From: Paractinoplanes ferrugineus
Lineage (GTDB): Bacteria; Actinomycetota; Actinomycetes; Mycobacteriales; Micromonosporaceae
DNA: 64,000 nt
Assembly: GCF_016862195.1 (NCBI RefSeq)
Contig: NZ_BOMM01000039.1
Coordinates: 1 to 64,000, forward strand
Direction: 5' to 3'
Positions 41,585 to 49,450 of this stretch are shown here, piece after piece; the stretch's first letter is position 1, and each line of letters starts with the position of its first letter. Made by a program: the position numbers and the translations under genes. The notes beneath the pieces were generated by a model. That model was not told the origin of the DNA. It ran no database searches and worked only from the letters and a program-made list of their open reading frames with translations.

Positions 41585-42328
41585 ATGACGACTCCGTCGG
41601 CGCGGGCCGAGCAGCAGTATGCGGATACGACGGGTAATTTGACGGCGCGGATGGCGGTGCATGAGTTCGGCACCAATCCGCAGGACTGGTATTCGTGGTT
41701 GGCTGAGCGGTTGCCGTTGTCGGGGCGGGTGCTGGAGGTGGGTGCGGGTACCGGCCGGTTGTGGTCGACGGTGCCGCACGAGCAGGTGGATCTGACGTTG
41801 ACGGATGTGTCGGCGGTGATGTGCGCGCGGTTGGCCGGCGTCGCGGGGGCGGTGGTGCGGCGTTGTGAGGCGGGGGCGTTGCCGTTCGCCGACGGCGGTT
41901 TCGACACGGTCGTCGCCAATCACATGCTTTATCACGTTGATGATCCGGCGGCGGTGCTGCGGGAGTTCGCGCGGGTGTTGCGCCCGGGTGGCCGGCTCGC
42001 GGTGGCGACGAACGGGCGGCGGCACATGGCCGAGCTCAAGGATCTGGGTACGGGGATGGGTACGCACAGCGAGGTCACGGAGGTGACCGGTCCGGCTCTG
42101 GTGGGTGCGGTTTTCGACGACGTCCGGGTGCAGGACTACCCGGATGTGTTGGAGATCCCGTCGGTGGAGCCGGTGGTCGCTTATCTGGGCAGCATGTGCG
42201 AGGTGCCGTTGACCGAGGAGCGGGTCGCTGTGGTGCGGCGGGTGGTCGGGGAGCGGATCGCCGCCGAGGGGGTGTTCCGGGTGCGTAAGCATGTCCTGCT
42301 GATCACGGCAACCCGGCGGTTGCCGTGA
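41585..42328 (+). CDS. Class I SAM-dependent methyltransferase
   Basis: 247 residues from ATG 41585. Motif I is RVLEVGAGTGRLWSTV, motif II DLTLTDVSAVMCARL, then GALPFADGGFDTVVANHMLY and VLRPGGRLAVATNGRRHM, the type-11 arrangement. The C-terminal region (LVGAVFDDVRVQDYPDVLEI, VAYLGSMCEVPLTEERVAVV) makes the acceptor-binding part. Acceptor unknown. The gene ends inside a strong terminator hairpin. Confidence 0.88.
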   Translation: MTTPSARAEQQYADTTGNLTARMAVHEFGTNPQDWYSWLAERLPLSGRVLEVGAGTGRLWSTVPHEQVDLTLTDVSAVMCARLAGVAGAVVRRCEAGALPFADGGFDTVVANHMLYHVDDPAAVLREFARVLRPGGRLAVATNGRRHMAELKDLGTGMGTHSEVTEVTGPALVGAVFDDVRVQDYPDVLEIPSVEPVVAYLGSMCEVPLTEERVAVVRRVVGERIAAEGVFRVRKHVLLITATRRLP

Positions 42329-42331
42329 TCA
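42300..42331. terminator. Bidirectional terminator overlapping a coding end
   Basis: Perfect 14-bp stem (TGATCACGGCAACC with its complement), loop CGGC. It contains the last codons of the methyltransferase gene and ends 3 nt before the cbtA stop on the other strand. Confidence 0.88.
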
Positions 42332-42333
42332 GG

Positions 42334-43083
42334 TCAGACGGTGACGGTTTCGCGTGTCTGCTCGCGGACCGGGCGGGTGGCCAGGGCCGCGAAGGCGAGG
42401 CCGAGGGCCGACCACATGACGGCCTGGGTGCCGAGTGAGGCGATCCGGAAGTTCCACAGCAGGTCGGCCGGGAAGGTGCCGGGCACTTCGTCGATCGTGG
42501 GCAGCAGGACGTAGCCGACGGTGACCACGACGAGGAAACCGGCGGTGGCGGCGAGGGCTTGGCGCCATTGGTCGTGCTGGGTGCGGGCGGCGACGACCGC
42601 GGCCCAGACGGCGACCAGGCCGATCACGACGATCGCCAGGTAGCTGATGGTGCGCTGGTCGATGGTGTCGGGGTTGCCGACCGCGGGTGGGTTGGGCGGG
42701 TATTTCAGGTAGGGCACGAGGACGATGCCGAGCAGGGCCGCCCCGGCGAGGCCGAGGGCGGCGCGGGTGTCGCTGGGGGTGCGCAGGCGGCGGCGCAGCA
42801 CTGTGTACGCGGTGGCGAGCAGTCCGCCCATGGCCGCGCCGTACAGTGCGGTGGCGAGGAACAGGCCACCTTTTTGGCCGTCGCGGCTGACGAGTTCGTC
42901 GGCGTGGTGGCCGTCGTCGCCGGTGGCGTGGGCGTTGGCTTCCTCGATGGCGATGGCCGCGTCGACCTTGGGTTCACCGACGGTGTAGGCGAACACGCCC
43001 GCGAGGAGTCCGGCGATGAGGCCGGCGAGCAGGCCTCGGATCAGCAGGGCGCCGTAGCTTTTGGCGGGGCCGTTCAGTGGCAC
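42334..43083 (-). CDS. cbtA: Cobalt transporter subunit CbtA
   Basis: 249 residues from GTG 43083, overlapping cbtB by 10 nt. Five to six membrane helices: ALLIRGLLAGLIAGLLAGVF, GLFLATALYGAAMGGLLATA, LGLAGAALLGIVLVPYLKYP, then YLAIVVIGLVAVWAAVV and FLVVVTVGYVLLPTIDEVPG. The His-rich loop HATGDDGHHADE and the conserved PYLKYPPNPPAVGNPDTI are hallmarks of CbtA. With CbtB it is a predicted cobalt uptake system found behind cobalamin riboswitches. That is the case here. Confidence 0.92.
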   Translation of the reverse strand: MPLNGPAKSYGALLIRGLLAGLIAGLLAGVFAYTVGEPKVDAAIAIEEANAHATGDDGHHADELVSRDGQKGGLFLATALYGAAMGGLLATAYTVLRRRLRTPSDTRAALGLAGAALLGIVLVPYLKYPPNPPAVGNPDTIDQRTISYLAIVVIGLVAVWAAVVAARTQHDQWRQALAATAGFLVVVTVGYVLLPTIDEVPGTFPADLLWNFRIASLGTQAVMWSALGLAFAALATRPVREQTRETVTV

Positions 43084-43268
43084 GGGACACCGAGCAGGTG
43101 CCGGCCGTCGTGCATGAGTTCGTGGAGGTACATTCCGCTGCGGGACACCGCGCCCTGGTCGAAGGCGACCAGGTAGGTGATGAGCAGCATCAGGGCGACC
43201 ACGGCGAGGGCCGTCCAGAGCAGGCGCGGCGAGACGACAGGCGTGGTGATCGTCTGGGCTTTGGGCAT
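43074..43268 (-). CDS. cbtB: Cobalt transporter subunit CbtB
   Basis: 64 residues, ATG 43268 with AGGAGG upstream. One membrane helix (LLWTALAVVALMLLITYLVA) and the C-terminal metal-binding tail MYLHELMHDGRHLLGVPCH, the CbtB signature with several His and a final Cys-His. First gene of the riboswitch-controlled transcript; translation is coupled to cbtA by overlap. Confidence 0.92.
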   Translation of the reverse strand: MPKAQTITTPVVSPRLLWTALAVVALMLLITYLVAFDQGAVSRSGMYLHELMHDGRHLLGVPCH

Positions 43269-43299
43269 GGTGCGAGAACCTCCTTGCGGGATGGCGCGT

Positions 43300-43430
43300 C
43301 CCGTTGTGCAGGCTGCGACGGGTGAGTGTCCTGACTCACGGGAGCGGGCTCCCGTTCACAGTGGCGCGACCGCACCGGACTTTCACCGGTTTCCCTCACG
43401 ACGCCGCAGGTTGGTGCCCACAACCTAACC
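43300..43430 (-). ncRNA. Cobalamin riboswitch upstream of cbtBA
   Basis: Minus-strand RNA with the conserved cores in the right order: TTGTGGGCACC-type start, GGGAAACCGGTGAAAGTCCGG, CGGTCGC and the B12 box GCCACTG at about 43365-43359. A GC-rich hairpin and a downstream pairing region near the AGGAGG of cbtB follow. A long stem GACGACGCCGC/GCGGCGTCGT around 43400-43440 extends the 5' part. Cobalamin binding should shut off cbtBA, probably by hiding the ribosome site, as no terminator run is seen. Confidence 0.93.
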
Positions 43431-43521
43431 GGGCGGCGTCGTCGGGCACAACCGGGCTGGGCCGCTCGGGTCGCTGCTTCTCGGTAGCATCCACGGGAAT
43501 CGCTGAACGGGGAGGGCGACG

Positions 43522-44721
43522 ATGGTTCGCAGGGTGCTGGCGGCGGTGGCGGTGCCGGCCGTGCTGGTGGTGCTGCCGGCCCCGGCGGCGTGGGCGGCGA
43601 ACGTGTGTCAGTCGTTGCCGGGTAAGGCGGCGGTGTTCAAGGGTGTGCCGGTCGAGGATCAGGTCTACGCGCCGAAGCGGCTGGCCCAGTTCGCCACCGG
43701 TAAGGGCATCCGGGTCGCGGTGATCGATTCCGGGGTGGACGCGGGTCATCCGCAGCTCAGCGGGCGCGTGGCGGCGGGCCGGGATTTTCTGCACGGCGAT
43801 CCGGACGGCCGGCAGGACTGTGTCGGTCACGGCACGGCCGTGGCGAGTGTGATCGCTGCGCGGCCGGTCGCCGAGACCGGTTTCCAGGGGCTGGCCCCGG
43901 ACGTGACGATCGTGCCGGTGCGGATCAGTGAGCAGGAGGAGGTCGAGGGCAAGGCGGTCGGTGACCGTGGTTCGCCGACCCGGTTCGCGGAGGCGATCAC
44001 CTGGGCGGTCGACGTCGGCAAGGTCCAGGTGATCAATCTCTCGCTGGTCATGTCGGACGACGACGGGAAGGTGTCGGCCGCGGTGCGGCGGGCCCACGAC
44101 AAGGGTGTGGTGGTGGTCGCCGCGGTGGGTAACCATGCCACGGACGGCAATCCGACCCCGTTCCCGGCCGATGACGAGGGTGTCATCGGGGTCGGCGCGA
44201 TCGGTTCCGACGGGGTGCGGGCGGATTTCTCCCAGCGTGGTGACTATGTCGATCTGGTGGCGTTCGGTAAGCCGGTGACGGTCGCCGCCCGGGGTTCCGG
44301 TCATGACAATGTGCAGGGCACCAGTTTTTCCACCCCGTTCGTGTCGGCGACGGCGGCGCTGATCCTGCAGCGGTTCGGCAGGCTGTCCCCGGACGAGGTG
44401 TTGCGCCGGTTGCAGGCCACCGCCGATCCGGCGCCGGGTGGGGCGCGCAGCGACGAGTACGGGGCGGGGGTGCTCAACCCGTACCGGGCGCTGACCGAGA
44501 CGTTGGGGCTGGCCGGGCATGCCCCGGCCGCGCCGGTGGTGGTGCGGGCCGTTGATCCGGTCGCCGAGGCGCGGGCGGCGCGGCGCGCGGAGTCGCATCG
44601 CGCGGCGGTGTGGTTCGCCGCGATCGGGGCGGGTGCTGTCCTGCTGATCGGTGGCGCCGCGATCGTCGTCCGGCAGGGCCGCCGGCGCGGCTGGCGCCCG
44701 GCGGCGCCGGGCCCGCGCTGA
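43522..44721 (+). CDS. mycP: Type VII secretion-associated serine protease (mycosin)
   Basis: 399 residues, ATG 43522 with GGGGAGGG upstream. The signal peptide ends PAAWA. Subtilisin-like S8 domain with Asp69 in VAVIDSGVD, His103 in CVGHGTAVAS and Ser268 in QGTSFSTPFV. The C-terminus has one membrane helix (AAVWFAAIGAGAVLLIGGAA) and a basic cytoplasmic tail RQGRRRGWR. This is the mycosin layout: an extracellular, membrane-anchored protease needed for and processing substrates of ESX/type VII secretion. No eccC, eccB, eccD or WXG100 gene lies nearby. A TAGCAT at about 43482 may be its -10 box. Confidence 0.9.
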   Translation: MVRRVLAAVAVPAVLVVLPAPAAWAANVCQSLPGKAAVFKGVPVEDQVYAPKRLAQFATGKGIRVAVIDSGVDAGHPQLSGRVAAGRDFLHGDPDGRQDCVGHGTAVASVIAARPVAETGFQGLAPDVTIVPVRISEQEEVEGKAVGDRGSPTRFAEAITWAVDVGKVQVINLSLVMSDDDGKVSAAVRRAHDKGVVVVAAVGNHATDGNPTPFPADDEGVIGVGAIGSDGVRADFSQRGDYVDLVAFGKPVTVAARGSGHDNVQGTSFSTPFVSATAALILQRFGRLSPDEVLRRLQATADPAPGGARSDEYGAGVLNPYRALTETLGLAGHAPAAPVVVRAVDPVAEARAARRAESHRAAVWFAAIGAGAVLLIGGAAIVVRQGRRRGWRPAAPGPR

Positions 44722-44743
44722 CCTGTCGCCACCCGGCGGTTGC

Positions 44744-45601
44744 CTAGCCCAGCAGGCGTAACACCTCGGCGGTGGACTCCGTCGCGGCGGGCAGCAGCGG
44801 CAGGCGTACGGCGGGGGTGGGAATGTGGTTCTCGGCGTGCAGGACGGCCTTGACCACAGCGGGGTTGGGTTCGGCGAACAGGGCGGCCGACAGCTGGGAC
44901 AGGCGGTGACCCGACCGGCGGGCCCGGGTGACGTCGCCCTGTTGCCAGGCGGTCAGCAGCGCGACGAAGTCGGCGGTGGCGAGGTGCGCGGAGGCGAGGA
45001 TCGCGCCGTGCGCGCCCAGGGCCAGCAACGGGGAGATGAGCTGGTCGTCCCCGCCGAGGACGGCGAAACCCGGGGGCGGGGCGGCCAGCAGGGCCACCAC
45101 GTCGGCGTCGATCGCTCCGGTGGCCAGTTTGACGCCGGCTATCCCGTCGACGGCGGCGAGGCGGGTCAGGGTCCGCACCGACAACGGCTGGGCGGTGCGG
45201 TACGGCACGTGGTAGACGATCAGCGGAACCGGGGAAACCGCGGCCAGCGCCGACAGGTGGGCGGTGACACCGTCCTCGCCGGGTCGCAGAAACGGCGGGA
45301 CCAGGGTCAGCGCGGCCACCACGGCGGGCCGGCCGGCGAGGGCGCGCAGTTCGTCGGCGGTGTTGGCGCCCACGGTCAACGGGGCGCCGTGCTCGTGGCA
45401 GACCGCGGCGAGCAGGTCGACGACGCCGCGGCGCTCGTCCGGGGTCAGGGAGCCCGGCTCGCCGGTGGTGCCGAGGGCGACCAGGCCGGTCGCGCCGTCG
45501 CCCAGCACCCGGTGGGCGAGGGACTCGAGGGCGGCGAACGCCACCGCCCCGGACTCGTCGAACGGGGTGATCATCGGGAGGTGCAGGCCGGTCAGGAGCA
45601 T
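44744..45601 (-). CDS. DapA/N-acetylneuraminate lyase family aldolase
   Basis: 285 residues from ATG 45601 with GTGAGG just upstream (longer frame to 45631 has no better site). (beta/alpha)8 class I aldolase: LHLPMITPFDESGAVAFAAL, GLVALGTTGEPGSLTPDERR (the GTTGE phosphate/carboxylate loop), Tyr in IVYHVPYRTA and the Schiff-base Lys in GIAGVKLATG. True dihydrodipicolinate synthases and relatives such as KDG aldolase share these residues. Absence of other lysine biosynthesis genes makes a catabolic or secondary role possible. Confidence 0.85.
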   Translation of the reverse strand: MLLTGLHLPMITPFDESGAVAFAALESLAHRVLGDGATGLVALGTTGEPGSLTPDERRGVVDLLAAVCHEHGAPLTVGANTADELRALAGRPAVVAALTLVPPFLRPGEDGVTAHLSALAAVSPVPLIVYHVPYRTAQPLSVRTLTRLAAVDGIAGVKLATGAIDADVVALLAAPPPGFAVLGGDDQLISPLLALGAHGAILASAHLATADFVALLTAWQQGDVTRARRSGHRLSQLSAALFAEPNPAVVKAVLHAENHIPTPAVRLPLLPAATESTAEVLRLLG

Positions 45602-45755
45602 GACCTCACGATCCGGCCATGGAGGGTTCACGTCCAGTTAGTTGTGCTGGCGGACAGTTAAGCGCTGCTTCAAGGAGCGGTCCCGGCCGCCACCCCTGGG
45701 TCCGGCCACTGTGCGCAACGTTCCCGGACTGCGCGGAACGGCGTGCGCGCCGCAC

Positions 45756-46652
45756 TCACTTCTCGACCGCGACCAGGGAACCGGTCTCCATCGCCACCCA
45801 CACCAGGCGGTCCTCGACCCATAATCCGTGCGGCTCCCGCCCGGGCAACTGGTGCAGGGTCACGTTCCCGTCGGCGGTGATCCGGGCCAGTTGGGCCGAG
45901 CCCCACAGGGTGACCCAGCATCCGCCGTCGGTGTCGGCCGCGACGGCGTGCGGCCGGCAGGCGGCGTCGGCGAAGCTGATCTTCTCCACCGAGCCGGTCG
46001 GGTCGACCCGACCGACGCAGCCGCCGGCGATGTCGGCGTACCAGATCCCCGCCGCGGAGGCGGCGACGCCGACCGGCGCGGCGGGTGCCCGGCCCCCGGG
46101 TAGTTCGACGATCCGTACCGCACCGTCGTGCACGTAGGCGAGGGCACCGGCGGCGTTGAGCGCAACCCACGGCCGGCCGGCGACGTCGACGGTGAGCATC
46201 GCCGCCCGCGCCTCGGGGACAGGCAGGTCGAGCAGGGTCACGTCGCCCGACGCGATGACCACCCGGCCGATCTGGTTGAGGCCCGGTGCGGTGAACCAGA
46301 CTCCACCGTCAGGTGCGGCGGCTATGCCGTAGGGCGCTGATCCGGGTGCCAGGTCGATCACCCTGTGGTCGCCGGCGACGTCTCGTCGGCTCAGCCGATC
46401 GTCGGTGCGGGTGCACCAGAGCGCGCCGTCGGCGGCGACGGCCAGCAGCATCGGACGGCCGTCACCGCGGGGAAGACCCTCGCGCCGGAACGCGGGACCG
46501 GTCTCACCGCCGACCGAAGTCTCGGCCGGCGTGAACCGCGCGAGACCCGGGGGAGTCAGGATCGTCAGCCACAAAGCCCCGGCGGCGTCCCCGATCACGG
46601 CGTACGGAGCCCAACCGGACGGCAGGACCACCTCACGGCACAGCGGTGGCAT
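45756..46652 (-). CDS. vgb: Virginiamycin B lyase (streptogramin B inactivation)
   Basis: 298 residues from ATG 46652 with GAGGAGAGAG upstream. Seven-bladed propeller with repeated W-[FV]-T units (GGVWFTAPGLNQIGRVV, RPWVALNAAGALAYV, GIWYADIAGGCVGRVD). The residues that make the active site in the staphylococcal Vgb (His228, Glu268, His270, Glu284) have counterparts in CRPHAV (about 236), REPHGL (about 273 and 275) and AMETGS (about 289). Vgb opens the ester ring of type B streptogramins by elimination, needing Mg. The TEWG motif seen in many homologues reads TLWG here. The divergent TetR gene is a plausible streptogramin-sensing repressor. Confidence 0.8.
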   Translation of the reverse strand: MPPLCREVVLPSGWAPYAVIGDAAGALWLTILTPPGLARFTPAETSVGGETGPAFRREGLPRGDGRPMLLAVAADGALWCTRTDDRLSRRDVAGDHRVIDLAPGSAPYGIAAAPDGGVWFTAPGLNQIGRVVIASGDVTLLDLPVPEARAAMLTVDVAGRPWVALNAAGALAYVHDGAVRIVELPGGRAPAAPVGVAASAAGIWYADIAGGCVGRVDPTGSVEKISFADAACRPHAVAADTDGGCWVTLWGSAQLARITADGNVTLHQLPGREPHGLWVEDRLVWVAMETGSLVAVEK

Positions 46653-46680
46653 CAGCTCTCTCCTCACTTAAGGCTACGGA

Positions 46681-46696
46681 TGTAGCATTAGCTACA
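46681..46696. promoter_or_regulatory. TetR operator overlapping the regulator promoter
   Basis: TGTAGC and GCTACA, perfect 6-bp arms with 4-nt spacer ATTA. It covers TAGCAT (46683-46688), the -10 box that lies 7 nt before the leaderless TetR ATG at 46696, and sits about 30 nt from the vgb start. Confidence 0.6.
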
Positions 46697-47304
46697 TGGA
46701 GTCAGGTACGCAAGTCCCTTCCGCGTCCCCCGGCGAAACCCGGCCCGGTGGCCGAACCGCCCGCACCCGCGAACGCGTACTCGACGCCGTCGCGTCACTG
46801 CTGCTGGAAGGCGGATACGACGCCGTGACCATGGACGCCGTCGCCGCGCGCTCGGGAGTCCATCGCACCACCGTCTACCGCCGCTGGCGCGACACCGGCG
46901 GGCTCCTCGCCGACTCCCTCGACGCCGCCCGCGAACACCCGTGGGAACCGCCGGACACCGGCTCCTTGCTGGCCGACCTGGTGGCCATCAACCGCCAGAT
47001 CGTCGCCGCCCTGACGGAGGAGCCATCGATCACCCGAGCACTCGTCGCGGCGTCGTTCCGCTCACCGACCGCCGCCCAGGCGCTGCGATCCTTCTGGGAG
47101 GACCGCTACGCCCGCGCTGCCGTGGCCGTCGACCGAGCCGTCCGCCGAGGTGAGGCCAGGGAGGACATCGACGCGCGACATGTGCTGATCGCTTCCAGCG
47201 CACCGATCTTCTACGAGCTCGTCCTCCTGCGCTCCCCGGTGCCGCAGGACATCGCCGAACGCTGCGCCCGAGTAGGCCTCGCCGCAGCGGCCGTCCGCTC
47301 CTAA
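46696..47304 (+). CDS. TetR family regulator, divergent from vgb
   Basis: 202 residues, ATG 46696, leaderless (TAGCAT 7 nt upstream). HTH: RTRERVLDAVASLLLEGGYD, AVTMDAVAARSGVHRTTVYR and RWRDTGGLLADSL. The ligand domain is of the TetR_C_11 type with LLADLVAINRQIVAALTEEP, FWEDRYARAAVAVDRAVRRG and EDIDARHVLIASSAPIFYEL. An inverted repeat lies over its own promoter, so it should repress itself and probably vgb. Confidence 0.9.
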   Translation: MESGTQVPSASPGETRPGGRTARTRERVLDAVASLLLEGGYDAVTMDAVAARSGVHRTTVYRRWRDTGGLLADSLDAAREHPWEPPDTGSLLADLVAINRQIVAALTEEPSITRALVAASFRSPTAAQALRSFWEDRYARAAVAVDRAVRRGEAREDIDARHVLIASSAPIFYELVLLRSPVPQDIAERCARVGLAAAAVRS

Positions 47305-47442
47305 ACCCCCTCGACGGCTACACCGCACCTGCAGCGGCAGGCCACCGGCCCGCAGATGCGGAGGCCCGCCAGGTCGGCGACCGCACCCACGCCGACCTGG
47401 CCGAGCCGTTCGGCGTGCGCACGTGTCCCAGGTGTGGCTTTG

Positions 47443-49056
47443 TCAGCCGGTTCGGATACCGGCGAAGGTGGCGGCCACGAGTTGCTGAAGTTCGGTGAGG
47501 CGTACCAGGCGGGCGACCGCGGCGTAGACGGCGGTGCCTACGAGACCCGCGGTGCTGAGCGTGACGAGCGCCGCGCTGAGACCGGCGCCGGTCAAGGGGG
47601 TCAGCGCGTAAGCGGTGACGGCGCCGCAACTGCCGGCGATCCCGGCAGCGACGGCCACTCGCGCGTGGGTGCGCAGCAGCCGGTGGCCGTCGATGCGGCC
47701 GAGCCGGCGGCGCAGAACCGCGGCGGTCGCGATGAGGCCCACGGTGTAGGCGACCGCGTAGGCCAGCGGGATCCCGACGACGATGTCCGCGCGGGGCAGA
47801 AGCCAGGTCACGGCGAGACAGCCGGCCACACCCACGACGGTCACCGCGGTGGTGATCAGCGCGGGGGTCCTGGTGTCCTGCAGTGCGTAGAAACCGCGTT
47901 GCAGGATCATGTAGCCGGTGAACGGCACCAGGGCCACCCCGAAAGCCGCCACCACCGCGCCGAGCAACCCGATTGCTGTCGGTGAGCTACGCCCGTAGGC
48001 GAACAGCAAGGTGGCGATCTGCGGGCCGAGGACGAGCATCGCCACGGCGATCGGGGCGAGGGCCACGACGGCGAGCCGGACGGCCCGGGACAGATCCTCG
48101 GTGATCTGCCGATGATCAAGGCGGGCGGCGTGGCGACTGAGCCGGGGCAGCATCGCGGTCATCACCGACAGGGCGATCACCGCGAACGGCATCTGGAACA
48201 CCGCGAACGCGTTCTGATATGCGCTGATTCCGCCCGGCCCACTGATCGACGCCGCCCGGGTGGCGGCCGCGAGCAGCACCTGGGCAGCCACGACGGACAC
48301 GAGTACCCAGCCGCCGAGTCGGCCGATCCGGCGGATACCGATACCGCGGGGGTCGAGCCGGGGCCGCACCGCGAAGCCACTGCGGGCCAGCGCCCACACC
48401 ACCAGGGCCATCTGGGCGAACACGCCCGCGGTGGTGCCGACCGCAAGCAGCAGCAGGTGCGCAGGTGTCATCGACGCGATGCTCGTCGCGCCACCGATCA
48501 GCAAGTAGACCAAGCCGACGGCGATCACGATCAGGCTGTTGGCCAGCGGCGCCCACATCGGGGCGGCGAACCTGCCCCGGATGTTGAGCACGGCGCCGGC
48601 GGTGGCACTGACGCCGTAGAACAGGATCTGCGGCAGGAAGAAGCGGCTGAACACGACCGCCAACTCACGCTGCTCGCCGGTGAAGCCGGGGGTGTACACC
48701 TCGACCAGCCACGGCGCCGACACCATGGCCACCACCGAAACCATGCCGAGGCCGTAGACCATCAGCGACAGCAACCGCTGGGCGTACACCACCCCGTTAT
48801 CGGGTTCGGTCAGCGCCGCCCGGGCGAGCAGCGGCACCACCACGCTGGCCATCGCACCCCCGACGACAAGCTCGTAAACGGCGTTGGGCAGCGTGTTCGC
48901 CACGTTGTAGCTGTCCAACAGCCGGCCACCCAGACCCAGGGCGGAGGCCAACACCACCAGCCGTGCGAAGCCGACGGCCCGTGACGCCGATGTCGCCACC
49001 GCCATGCCGCGGCCCGCCCGACCGACCGAGGTTCCTTGCGTCATGTCGACCTTCAT
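47443..49056 (-). CDS. MurJ/MviN family lipid II flippase
   Basis: 537 residues, ATG 49056 (ATG 49044 also possible). Fourteen-helix transporter of the MOP superfamily with MurJ features: GRAGRGMAVATSASRAVGFA at the N-terminus, LLDSYNVANTLPNAVYELVV, PDNGVVYAQRLLSLMVYG, FFLPQILFYGVSATAGAVLN, APLANSLIVIAVGL and QRGFYALQDTRTPALITTAV. No cytoplasmic kinase-like extension as in mycobacterial MviN. It may be a second MurJ-type flippase for peptidoglycan or another polyprenyl-linked precursor. The gene start abuts the integrase fragment. Confidence 0.88.
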   Translation of the reverse strand: MKVDMTQGTSVGRAGRGMAVATSASRAVGFARLVVLASALGLGGRLLDSYNVANTLPNAVYELVVGGAMASVVVPLLARAALTEPDNGVVYAQRLLSLMVYGLGMVSVVAMVSAPWLVEVYTPGFTGEQRELAVVFSRFFLPQILFYGVSATAGAVLNIRGRFAAPMWAPLANSLIVIAVGLVYLLIGGATSIASMTPAHLLLLAVGTTAGVFAQMALVVWALARSGFAVRPRLDPRGIGIRRIGRLGGWVLVSVVAAQVLLAAATRAASISGPGGISAYQNAFAVFQMPFAVIALSVMTAMLPRLSRHAARLDHRQITEDLSRAVRLAVVALAPIAVAMLVLGPQIATLLFAYGRSSPTAIGLLGAVVAAFGVALVPFTGYMILQRGFYALQDTRTPALITTAVTVVGVAGCLAVTWLLPRADIVVGIPLAYAVAYTVGLIATAAVLRRRLGRIDGHRLLRTHARVAVAAGIAGSCGAVTAYALTPLTGAGLSAALVTLSTAGLVGTAVYAAVARLVRLTELQQLVAATFAGIRTG

Positions 49057-49450
49057 AGCGCATCAGCGCCTCCGGCACCGGAATCCAAGGCCGGGCCTCC
49101 CGAAGCTACGGCGAGCCGCAAGGTAGGAGATCTTGGCTGGCAGGTTGGGATGGGGCGGCCGCCCCATAGACTTCGGGGCGGCCAGTCTCGTGCCCGAGCA
49201 CGGCGCCGAGCGGCGCGGATCTCGTCGGCGGCGACCTCGTCGTTGAGCAGCGCGTACAGCTGGGTGGTTTCGGTGAGGCGTGGCCCGAGTCGGCGGCGCA
49301 CGGCTTCGATGGAGACGCCGGCGTTGATCAGTGCGGTGGCGTGGCTGTGGCGTAGCTGGTGGATGTCGAGGTCTACCCCGGCGGTGGTGCGGTAGCGGGT
49401 CCAGCGGTGTCGGGCGGCGTCGTAGGACAGTGGGCCGCCGTCGTCATCCC
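49053..49450 (-). pseudogene. Tyrosine recombinase (integrase) C-terminal fragment
   Basis: Reading frame encodes the C-terminal part of a phage-type integrase: GPLSYDAARHRWTRYRTTAG, then VDLDIHQLRHSHATALINAG (HxLRH box), VSIEAVRRRLGPRLTETTQL and YALLNDEVAADEIRAARR with the Tyr nucleophile. The N-terminal SAM-like and most of the catalytic domain are absent: the frame upstream runs into the 3' end of the MFS gene. The usual LGH before the TTQLY box is changed to LGP. A truncated relic, probably left by an integrative element. Confidence 0.8.

Noticed and set aside
44744..45601. Housekeeping dapA
   Set aside because: Family residues are shared by several aldolases and no other lysine biosynthesis gene adjoins; kept as DapA family only.
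47305..47442. A plus-strand frame reading RTCPRCGFVSRF, like a zinc ribbon of a transposase or recombinase
   Set aside because: Too short, no start, no second Cys pair in frame; could be chance in GC-rich DNA.
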